Source: Isoptericola halotolerans (GTDB lineage: Bacteria; Actinomycetota; Actinomycetes; Actinomycetales; Cellulomonadaceae). From it: a DNA stretch of 64,000 nt. The stretch lies in the NCBI RefSeq assembly GCF_003003075.1, contig NZ_PVTX01000005.1:216590-280589 (forward strand), written 5' to 3'. The position numbers were made by a program, and so were the translations under genes. Shown in pieces: positions 38,116 to 45,661 of this stretch; the first letter of the stretch is position 1; each line of letters begins with the position of its first letter. The notes beneath the pieces were generated by a model that made no database searches, was not told the DNA's origin, and worked only from the letters and a program-made list of their open reading frames with translations.

Positions 38116-39177
38116 ATGACGACGACCACGACGACGAGGCGACGGCGGCTGAGCGCCGCCGCGATCGGCCTCGCCCTGTTGCTGGTGCCCGGCTGCGCGG
38201 CGCTGTCGGACGTCGCCGGGCCGCAGCCGGTGGCGGCGGAGTCGAGCACGGCCACCGAGGACGCCTCCAGCAGCCCGGAGAGCCCGCCCGCGGGACCCGC
38301 CCCGGCCGACGACGCCGGGACCGGGGACGCGCCGGCGGTCGAGGAACCGCCCGCCGAGCGTCCCTCGGCAGCCGCGTCGCCGTCGTCGGGCACCGGGACG
38401 GACGACGACGCTGCCGAGGCGGCCCCTGACGACGAGAGGCGCGACGACGGTACGGGCCAGGCCGCGCAGGACGACGAGACCAGCGACGGCGGCGCCGAGG
38501 AGCAGGCCGGCGACGACGAGAAGGACAAGAAGGACAAGGCCCCGAAGGACAAGGCCGAGAAGAAGGACGAGGAGCCCGACTGGCCGGCCTACGGGGCGTC
38601 CGGCCAGCAGGTGACCGCGCTCCAGCAGCGGCTGGTCGACCTCGGCTACTTCCTGCCGGAGGTCGACGGGCAGTTCGGCCCCGCGACCCAGCAGGCGGTG
38701 TGGGCGCTGCAGAAGGCCGCCGGCCTGGGGCGGGACGGCGTCGTCGGGCCGCGGACCCAGGAGGCGCTCGACTCCGGCGCCCGGCCGTCACCGCAGTCGT
38801 CGTCGGGCAAGGTCGTCGAGATCGACCTCGCCCGGCAGCTCCTCATGACGGTCGAGGACGGCCGCGTCACCCGGGTGCTCAACGCGTCCTCCGGCAACGG
38901 CGAGACGTACGAGGCGAAGGGCCGGACCTACACCGCGAGCACCCCGCGCGGGTCGTTCGCGGTGTACATGGAGCGCGACTACCTCCACGAGTCGACGCTG
39001 GAGCTCGGGTCGATGTACCGGCCGAAGTACTTCCACGGGTCGTTCGCGGTCCACGGGTCGGGGTCGATCCCGCCGTGGCCGGCGTCGCACGGGTGCGTCC
39101 GCGTGTCGAACTCCGCGATGAACTGGCTCTGGGACACCTGGGGCATGTCCCAGGGCACCCCGGTCGTCGTCTACTGA
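38116..39177 (+). CDS. L,D-transpeptidase lipoprotein with peptidoglycan-binding domain
   Basis: The 353-residue protein has a lipoprotein signal with lipobox LLVPGC (about residue 25). A long acidic and Lys-rich linker follows, then a PG_binding_1 domain (VTALQQRLVDLGYFLPEVDG) and a YkuD catalytic domain. The active-site motif is HGSGSIPPWPASHGCVRVSN, with the catalytic Cys. It would form 3-3 cross-links or attach proteins in the cell wall. The ATG at 38116 is preceded by AAAGG; a GTG nine nt upstream is possible. Confidence 0.9.
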   Translation: MTTTTTTRRRRLSAAAIGLALLLVPGCAALSDVAGPQPVAAESSTATEDASSSPESPPAGPAPADDAGTGDAPAVEEPPAERPSAAASPSSGTGTDDDAAEAAPDDERRDDGTGQAAQDDETSDGGAEEQAGDDEKDKKDKAPKDKAEKKDEEPDWPAYGASGQQVTALQQRLVDLGYFLPEVDGQFGPATQQAVWALQKAAGLGRDGVVGPRTQEALDSGARPSPQSSSGKVVEIDLARQLLMTVEDGRVTRVLNASSGNGETYEAKGRTYTASTPRGSFAVYMERDYLHESTLELGSMYRPKYFHGSFAVHGSGSIPPWPASHGCVRVSNSAMNWLWDTWGMSQGTPVVVY

Positions 39178-39195
39178 CCGTCGTGGCGTGCGAGG

Positions 39196-40434
39196 TCAGA
39201 GGGTGAGGCCGACCAGGACGGGCTCCGGCTCCAGCTCGATGCCGAACGCGTCCCGCACCCCGTCGCGGACGGCGCGGGCCAGCGCCACGACGTCCTGCGC
39301 CGTCGCGCCGCCCCGGTTCGTCACGGCCAGCGTGTGCCGCGTCGACAGCCGCGCCGGCGAGTGCTCCCCCGCCAGCCCGAAGCCCCTGGTGAACCCCGCG
39401 CGCTCGATGAGCCACGCCGCGGACGTCTTGACGAGCGACGGGTCGACCTCGCCCAGCGCCGGCCCCGTCGTCGTGGTCGGCGTGGCCGACCGCACGGGGA
39501 ACCGCGGCGCGTCGGCCGGCAGCACCTCGGCCGCCTCGACAGGCACCACCGGGTTGGTGAAGAACGAGCCGGCCGACCAGCGGTCGGGGTCGCCCGACCG
39601 TGCGTCCGGGCCGACGCCGTCGAGCAGCATCCCCTTGCCGCCCCGCAGCTCGAGCACGGCCTCGCGCACCTCGGCCGACGGCGCCCGCTGGCCCACCTCG
39701 ACGCCGAGGCGTCGCGCCAGCTCGCCGTAGCCGATGGGCGCCGAGAGGGAACCGAGGCGCATCTGCAGGTCGACCTGGAGCACCACGTACCGCGGTGTCG
39801 GGTACCAGAGGTCGCCGCCCGTCGGGTCGGCCCGCATCGTCCGCTTGAGCAGGCTCGAGCGGTACCCGAACTCGAGCTCGGACAGCGTCAGGGTCTTGCG
39901 CTGCCCCGTCGCCCGGTCCCAGGTCCGCACCGACGCCACGACGCCCGACACCTCCTGCCCGTACGCCCCGATGTTCTGCACCGGAGCGGCCCCGACGGTC
40001 CCGGGGATCCCGGAGAGCGCCTCGACGCCCACCCACTCGTTGGCGACGGCCTCGGCGACGAACGCGTCCCAGTCCTGGCCCGCGGGCAGGCTGAGGCTCG
40101 CGCCGCCGCAGGCACCGTCCGTCCCGCAGGAGTCGGCCAGGTCCGCGTCGAGGCCCTGGCGGACGTCGCGCACCACCACGCCGTCGAACCCCTCGTCCGA
40201 GACGAGCAGGTTGGACCCGCCGCCCACCACGAGCAGCGGCGCCCCGGCGTCGTCGGCGCCCCGCACCGCGTCGATCAGCTCGGCCTCCGTGGTGGCCTCG
40301 ACGTAGCGGCCGACCGGTCCCCCGACGCGCAGCGTCGTCAGGTCGGCAAGGGTCGGGGCGGCGTCGGCCCCGACGGCGGCGGTCGGCTCGGTGGCGGTCG
40401 GCTCGGTGGCGGCGCTCGGCACGGTCTGGCTCAC
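39196..40434 (-). CDS. murB: UDP-N-acetylmuramate dehydrogenase
   Basis: MurB is the FAD enzyme that reduces UDP-GlcNAc-enolpyruvate to UDP-MurNAc in peptidoglycan synthesis. The 412-residue product has an N-terminal Ala/Thr extension, then LTTLRVGGPVGRYVE, the FAD motif VVGGGSNLLVSDEGF, IPGTVGAAPVQNIGAYGQEV and the catalytic-Ser segment AGSFFTNPVV. It also has the SYF-less, long insert typical of the type I enzymes. The GTG start overlaps the MFS stop as GTGA. murB between the had genes and secE is a conserved actinobacterial neighbour. Confidence 0.94.
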   Translation of the reverse strand: MSQTVPSAATEPTATEPTAAVGADAAPTLADLTTLRVGGPVGRYVEATTEAELIDAVRGADDAGAPLLVVGGGSNLLVSDEGFDGVVVRDVRQGLDADLADSCGTDGACGGASLSLPAGQDWDAFVAEAVANEWVGVEALSGIPGTVGAAPVQNIGAYGQEVSGVVASVRTWDRATGQRKTLTLSELEFGYRSSLLKRTMRADPTGGDLWYPTPRYVVLQVDLQMRLGSLSAPIGYGELARRLGVEVGQRAPSAEVREAVLELRGGKGMLLDGVGPDARSGDPDRWSAGSFFTNPVVPVEAAEVLPADAPRFPVRSATPTTTTGPALGEVDPSLVKTSAAWLIERAGFTRGFGLAGEHSPARLSTRHTLAVTNRGGATAQDVVALARAVRDGVRDAFGIELEPEPVLVGLTL

Positions 40435-41720
40435 CTGTCCAGGGTAGACGGCCGCACCGCGGCCGTGTCGTCCTGCGGGGGCCTCGCCGCTCCCGCCACG
40501 AGGATGCCGAGCAGGACGGGCGCGGCCAGCACGAGGAGCGCGAGCCGGTAGCCCGTGTGCTCGGCCAGGAACCCGATGAGCGCCGGCCCGACGAAGAACG
40601 CGGAGTAGCCGACGGTGGACACGACGGCGACACGCAGGGCGGCGCGCCGCGGGTCGTCGGACGCCGCCGACATCCCCATCGGGAACCCGAGGCCCGAGCC
40701 GGCACCCCAGAGCGCGACCCCCACCAGCGCCGTCGGCAGGTGCGGCACGAGGGCGAACACGAGCACGCCCGCGATGGCGGACAGGCCGCTGGCCCGCAGC
40801 ACCCACACCCGGCCGAACCGGTCGATGAGGGCCGTGCCGACCATCCGGGTGACGGTCATCGCCACGAGGAAGACCGCCAGCGCGACCGCCCCGAGCCCGT
40901 CCCCGACGCCGAACCCGTCGACGGTGGCCAGGCCGACCCAGTCGTTGGCGGCGCCCTCGGTCAGCGCCGCACCGAGCACGATGAGGCCCACGAGCAGGGT
41001 GCGGGGCTCGCGCCACGTGGCCAGCGTGTCCCGGAGCGAGTGGCCGTGCGACGGCTCGACGGCGGTCGAGGGGTCCGCGACGGAGTCCTGGGCGCCGGCC
41101 TGCGAGGTGGTGGGACCGGCGTCGTGCGCCGGCAGGAAAGCTCGCACGCAGAGGGCGACGGCGATCGAGTCCAGCACCACGACGCTCACCAGGTGCGGGG
41201 TCAGGGGCACCTGCAGCCAGGCCGCGAGCGCCCCGACGCCGGCGCCGGCGACGGTGCCGACGCTGAACGCCGCGTGGAAGCGCGGCATGACGGCCCGGCC
41301 GAGCCGCTGCTCGACGACCGCGCCCTCGAGGTTCATCGCGGCGTCCCACACCCCGACGCCGATGCCCGCCAGGAACAGGCCGACGCGGACCCACACGTGG
41401 TTCCCGGCGTCGACCCCGAAGCAGGCGACGGCGAACCCGACCGCCGAGGCGACGGCGAAGAACAGCACCGTGCGCGACGCCCCCAGGCGCGAGCTGATCA
41501 TGCCGGACAGCGGCAGCGCGCAGATCGACCCGATGGAGGCGGTGAGGAGCAGCAGCCCCATCTGCCCCTCGGAGAAGCCGAGGCCGTCCCGGACGGCCGG
41601 GATCCGCGAGGCCCAGGTGGCCATGCCGAACCCGGCCGTCGTGAAGACGCCGAAGACGGCCCACAGGGCGGACCGGAGGCGGCGCTCGTCGGCGGCCGCA
41701 GCGGGGACAGAGTTGTTCAC
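40431..41720 (-). CDS. MFS transporter (YbjJ/FucP-like)
   Basis: The 429-residue protein has about 12 membrane segments, with the signature region RIPAVRDGLGFSEGQMGLLL and a loop rich in charged residues between helices 6 and 7. Substrate cannot be told; proteins of this shape often export or import sugars or small metabolites. It starts at GTG 41720 and overlaps murB. It is divergent from a LacI-type regulator, which probably controls it. Confidence 0.82.
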   Translation of the reverse strand: MNNSVPAAAADERRLRSALWAVFGVFTTAGFGMATWASRIPAVRDGLGFSEGQMGLLLLTASIGSICALPLSGMISSRLGASRTVLFFAVASAVGFAVACFGVDAGNHVWVRVGLFLAGIGVGVWDAAMNLEGAVVEQRLGRAVMPRFHAAFSVGTVAGAGVGALAAWLQVPLTPHLVSVVVLDSIAVALCVRAFLPAHDAGPTTSQAGAQDSVADPSTAVEPSHGHSLRDTLATWREPRTLLVGLIVLGAALTEGAANDWVGLATVDGFGVGDGLGAVALAVFLVAMTVTRMVGTALIDRFGRVWVLRASGLSAIAGVLVFALVPHLPTALVGVALWGAGSGLGFPMGMSAASDDPRRAALRVAVVSTVGYSAFFVGPALIGFLAEHTGYRLALLVLAAPVLLGILVAGAARPPQDDTAAVRPSTLDR

Positions 41721-41742
41721 GGCACGACGATCCAGGAGCACC

Positions 41743-41766
41743 GACCGTTCGGTCAAATCGTTTCGA
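41743..41766. promoter_or_regulatory. Operator region between the MFS and LacI genes
   Basis: GACCG and CGGTC (41743-41754) form an inverted repeat, and next to it TCAAATCGTTTCGA (41753-41766) resembles the AT-rich LacI-family operator type. A minus-strand TTGACC (41751-41756) could be the MFS -35. A TAGGCT sequence at 41789-41794 is the likely -10 of the LacI gene. Confidence 0.4.
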
Positions 41767-41824
41767 GCGGGTCGGGTCCCGCACCGATAGGCTGGCGGCC
41801 CGCACCGACGGCGGAAGGAGCCGC

Positions 41825-42901
41825 ATGGGCCGCACACCGGGCAGCCGCCCGACCCTCGCACGGGTCGCCGAGCACGCCGGCGTCTCCGTGTCCACGGCCT
41901 CGCTCGCCTTCTCCGGGTCCGGCCCGATCACCGGCGAGACGCGCGACAAGGTGCTCACCGCCGCGGCAGAGCTCGGCTACACCGGTCCCAACCCGCTCGG
42001 TCGCCAGCTCCGGCGCGGGCGGTCCGGCATCGTCGGTGTCGTCATCGGGGACCATCCCGGCCGCGCCTTCCGCGACCCGGTCGCCGTGCAGGTCCTCGAC
42101 GGTCTCGTCGACGTCCTCGGCACCCAGGGGCTCGGCGTGCTGCTCATCCCCGGGGTCAGCCCGTCCGCCGACGGCGTGGACCCCCTGCTGGAGACGGCGG
42201 CCATGGACGTGGCCGTCCTCGTCTGGGGCGTGCTGACGCACGACCCGATCCTGACCGCGCTGCAGCGGCGCAACGTCCCTGTCGCCGTCGGCGAGGGCCG
42301 TGCCGTCGAGGGCGCGCCGCTCGTCGCACTCGACGACCGCGCCGGGATCGCCGAGGCCACCCGCCACCTCGTCGGGCTCGGGCACACCCGCATCGCGGAG
42401 ATCGCGCTGCCCTTCGGGCACGGCGAGCGCTCCGGTCCCGTCGACGCCGAGCGGCTGACCCGGGTGGAGCGGACGCCCACGGCGAACCGTCTCGCGGGCG
42501 TGCGGGACGCCGTCGACCCCGTGCTGACGTGGGAGACGCCCGCCTCGCTCGTCGAGCACGGCCGTGACGCCGCGACGGAGATCCTGTCCACCTGGGTCCC
42601 GGCCACCGAGCGCCCGACGGCGATCGTCGCGCACTCCGACCTGCTCGCGGCGGGCGCCGTCATCGCCGCACGCGAGCTCGGACTGTCCGTGCCCGACGAC
42701 GTCTCGATCGCCGGGTTCGACGGCATCGACCTGCCCTGGCTCTCCCCCGACGTGCTCACCAGCGTGCACCAGCCGCTGCGGGAGAAGGGCGCCGCGCTCG
42801 GCCGCGCCGTCATCGGGCTGCTGGCGGGCGAGGAACCGACCACCGTGACCCTCCCGGTGGGCCTCACGCCGGGGACGACGACGGGGCCGGTGCCCCGGTA
42901 G
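41825..42901 (+). CDS. LacI family transcriptional regulator
   Basis: The 358-residue protein has an N-terminal helix-turn-helix (PTLARVAEHAGVSVSTASLA) with the hinge helix near residue 55. A periplasmic-binding-protein-like effector domain follows, with GRRSGIVGV-type (RRGRSGIVGVVIGDH) and SIAGFDGIDLPWLSP segments. GGAAGGAG lies before the ATG. It probably represses the divergent MFS transporter in response to a sugar or nucleoside. Confidence 0.9.
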   Translation: MGRTPGSRPTLARVAEHAGVSVSTASLAFSGSGPITGETRDKVLTAAAELGYTGPNPLGRQLRRGRSGIVGVVIGDHPGRAFRDPVAVQVLDGLVDVLGTQGLGVLLIPGVSPSADGVDPLLETAAMDVAVLVWGVLTHDPILTALQRRNVPVAVGEGRAVEGAPLVALDDRAGIAEATRHLVGLGHTRIAEIALPFGHGERSGPVDAERLTRVERTPTANRLAGVRDAVDPVLTWETPASLVEHGRDAATEILSTWVPATERPTAIVAHSDLLAAGAVIAARELGLSVPDDVSIAGFDGIDLPWLSPDVLTSVHQPLREKGAALGRAVIGLLAGEEPTTVTLPVGLTPGTTTGPVPR

Positions 42902-42905
42902 TCGC

Positions 42906-43502
42906 TCAGCCCGACGCCGGCTGGGTCACCGCGGCGAGGGCCCGCTCGCGCGTCAGGAACGCCAGCATCGCGTGCTTCGGGCCGTGCGGGGACTCGAACC
43001 GGACCTCGCCGGCGAGCTCGAACCCCATCGCCGCCGTCCGGGCGACGGCCGGGCGGTTGCGCACGTCGGGCTCCACCACGATCCGCTCGACGTCCGGCAG
43101 CGAGAACGCGAACTCGACGAGCGCCGGTCCGAGCACCCCCCATCCCACGGAGTCGCCGCCCCGGAAGAAGTGCGCGCCGACGTCACCCGGCTCGACGTCG
43201 TACGCCGCGGCGACCGGGTCGTCCTCCGGGTGGTAGAGCTGCGCGAGCGCGACCGGGTCGTCGCCAGCGCGCACCAGGTAGGCGTGGTGCGTGGGCAAGG
43301 AGTCGACGAACTCGTACGTCGCGCGCAGCTCGTCGCGCGTCAGCTCGCCCAGGCCGAAGAACCCGGCGTGCGGCCGCGTCACCCAGTCGTGCAGCACGTC
43401 GACGTCGGCGGCCGGGTCGAGGACCGTCACCCGCAGACCCGACCCGGCGGACGAGCGCCAGACCTCCTCGCCCGGTGTCCCCTCGTGCAGCCGTCGGGTC
43501 AT
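42906..43502 (-). CDS. GNAT N-acetyltransferase of the siderophore operon
   Basis: The 198-residue product is an IucB/RimJ-like acyltransferase with FFGLGELTRDELRATYEFVD, the GDVGAHFFRGGDSVGWGVLG acyl-CoA region and RIVVEPDVRNRPAVARTAAM. It resembles the N-terminal domain of the DesC-DesD fusion in this operon. Its ATG overlaps the stop of the acylase gene by 4 nt. It might acylate hydroxydiaminopentane or a shunt product; the substrate is inferred. Confidence 0.82.
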   Translation of the reverse strand: MTRRLHEGTPGEEVWRSSAGSGLRVTVLDPAADVDVLHDWVTRPHAGFFGLGELTRDELRATYEFVDSLPTHHAYLVRAGDDPVALAQLYHPEDDPVAAAYDVEPGDVGAHFFRGGDSVGWGVLGPALVEFAFSLPDVERIVVEPDVRNRPAVARTAAMGFELAGEVRFESPHGPKHAMLAFLTRERALAAVTQPASG

Positions 43503-45661
43503 CGTGTCTCCCAGGTCTCGGGGCGCAGCCGCGCCCAGTCCGTCTCGATCTCGTGCGTGCCGGCCGCCGCCCACTGCGGGTGCTGGTCCGTGAAGTGCGG
43601 CGAACGCGGGTCGCCGCTCGACCCGAACGGCACCCCCCACCGGCTGCGGCGGCGGTCGGCGAGGTCCCACACCCAGCGGGCCACGGAGCCTCGCCAGGAC
43701 GCGGTCGCCACCCCCGGTACGGAGCCGGTGCAGCACACCGTGTCGGCAGCCCCGCCGACGGGCACCCGGTGGACGTCCGGCACCCGCGGCACACCGGCCG
43801 GGTCGAGGACCGTGACCTCGGCCAGCCCGTGCAGCGGCAGCACCGGGTGGAGGTCACCCCACGTCACCGGCACGTTCGAGGCACCGCCGGCCGGTCCCAC
43901 CGCGGCCCGCCGGGTCACCTGGGCCAGCGCGGCCTCCGCCTCGGCGGCCGGGTCCTGCGGCGGGTCCCAGGTGGCGCCGGCACGCAGGAGCGGCTCCAGT
44001 GCCCCGGCCACCCGCGCAACCACGTCGCACCACGGGTCGAACAGCGCCGGCAGCCCGGTCGGCGCGTGCACCGGGGCGAGCGCAGGGTGGGCGGACACCC
44101 GTCGCGCGAGCGCGTCCCGCCACCGCACGAACAGCGCCGCGTCCACCGACCCGGCGTCCATGCGCGCGCCGCTCGCGGCCCAGTCGCGCAGCCGGGCGGC
44201 GGCAGGGCCGACACCGGACCCCCGCACCCCTGCGAGGAGGCTCACCAGGCTGGCTGCACCGCCGTCGGACACGTCGCCGAACACGCGGGACTGGCCGCCG
44301 GGCCGCTCGCCGTCGTCGGGCGCCGTGGCGAGCAACGCTGCGATCCGCCGGGCGCGGTGCGGGGCGTACGCATGGCCGAGGTCGGGCGCCCGGCCGCCGG
44401 GGACGGGACGGTCGTTCGCGTCGACGGCGAGGTCGTGCACCTCCACCGCGCCCGGCAGCGAGCGCCAGGGTGGCCGCCAGCCCGGGCCGACGGCGTGGGG
44501 CAGCACGCGCTCGGCGGGTGCGCGGTCCGGCACCCGGCCGGCGGTCAGGCTGAGCACCGTCCCGGCCGAGTCGGCCGTCAGCACCCGGTTGACCGGATCC
44601 ACCCAGCCGGCGAACGCCTCCGCCACGTCCCCCGCGGTCCGCGAGCGCAGCAGCCGGCGCCAGGACGCGACACCGAGGTCGGCGTCGACCCGGGCGGGCC
44701 AGCGCAGGCTGTGGCGGTCCGTGACCAGCGGGCCGCGGGGCGTCTCGGTCCAGGCGACCTCGACGTCCTCGGCGCCCCGCACCGGGACGGTCTCGCGGAC
44801 CGTCGTGACCTCCCCCGCGGAGCCGGACAGCGTGTCCGCGGTCTCCGTGAACAGCTCGACGTGGTGCGCCATCGCGTTGGTGATGCCCCACGCCACCGAC
44901 CCGTCCGGACCGTCCGGTGGGGCGCCGTCGCGCACCGTCGCGTGCCCGAAGTGCTGGACGCCGGGGACGCCCGGGAAGGCCAGCCCGACCACGTCGTACT
45001 CGTCGCAGGCGAGACGCACCTGCTGGTAGACCCCCGGCAGCTCGAGCAACCGGTGCGGGTCGCCGGCCAGCAGCGGGGCCCCGCTCGCCGTCCGCCCGCC
45101 CGCGAGCGCCCAGGCGTTGGAGCCCGAGGACGCGCCCGCCTCACCGTCGGCACCACCCAGCAGCACGTGGTCGGGGCCCAACGTCCGGGCGACGTGCTCG
45201 CGCCACAGCAGGTGCGGCCAGCCGCTGAACAGGACGTGGTTGGTCAGGAACACCCCGAGCGGCGCCCAGTCCGGCCACGGCGTGTGCGGCGGCAGCTCTC
45301 CCGGCACCGCACCACCGCTCGCCAGCACGTCGAGCTCGGGCACGTCGCGTCCGCCGTCGGCCAGCCCCGCGTTCACCCCGGCCGTGTAGGCGGCGAGCCA
45401 GGCCCGCTCGGGCGCGGCGAGCGCGGCATGGACCCGCCGGGCGGTGTCGGCGAGCCGGACCTGCACGGCGAACCGGTCCCAGGCGAGGCCGCCCGGGCCG
45501 ATCCGGGCGGCCAGGCGACCCTCGGCGCGCCAGCGGTCGGACTCGAGCTGCCAGCCCCGGTCGCGGGCCGTCACGTACCCCTGGCCGAAGGCGAGGTCCG
45601 GCTCCGTGGCGGCCCGCACGTGCGGCACGCCCCAGGCGTCCCGGAAGGTCTCGAACCTCAC
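43499..45661 (-). CDS. Penicillin acylase family protein
   Basis: The 720-residue product is an N-terminal-nucleophile hydrolase of the penicillin amidase family. It has the start RFETFRDAWGVPHVRA, the region GQGYVTARDRGWQLESDRWR and the beta-subunit start GSNAWALAGG (about residue 180), where the Ser becomes the nucleophile. No signal peptide is seen, although most family members are exported. The GTG start overlaps the DesCD stop as GTGA. A role in hydrolysing or making amide bonds in the siderophore, or in removing an acyl group, is inferred from position. Confidence 0.85.
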   Translation of the reverse strand: MRFETFRDAWGVPHVRAATEPDLAFGQGYVTARDRGWQLESDRWRAEGRLAARIGPGGLAWDRFAVQVRLADTARRVHAALAAPERAWLAAYTAGVNAGLADGGRDVPELDVLASGGAVPGELPPHTPWPDWAPLGVFLTNHVLFSGWPHLLWREHVARTLGPDHVLLGGADGEAGASSGSNAWALAGGRTASGAPLLAGDPHRLLELPGVYQQVRLACDEYDVVGLAFPGVPGVQHFGHATVRDGAPPDGPDGSVAWGITNAMAHHVELFTETADTLSGSAGEVTTVRETVPVRGAEDVEVAWTETPRGPLVTDRHSLRWPARVDADLGVASWRRLLRSRTAGDVAEAFAGWVDPVNRVLTADSAGTVLSLTAGRVPDRAPAERVLPHAVGPGWRPPWRSLPGAVEVHDLAVDANDRPVPGGRAPDLGHAYAPHRARRIAALLATAPDDGERPGGQSRVFGDVSDGGAASLVSLLAGVRGSGVGPAAARLRDWAASGARMDAGSVDAALFVRWRDALARRVSAHPALAPVHAPTGLPALFDPWCDVVARVAGALEPLLRAGATWDPPQDPAAEAEAALAQVTRRAAVGPAGGASNVPVTWGDLHPVLPLHGLAEVTVLDPAGVPRVPDVHRVPVGGAADTVCCTGSVPGVATASWRGSVARWVWDLADRRRSRWGVPFGSSGDPRSPHFTDQHPQWAAAGTHEIETDWARLRPETWETR

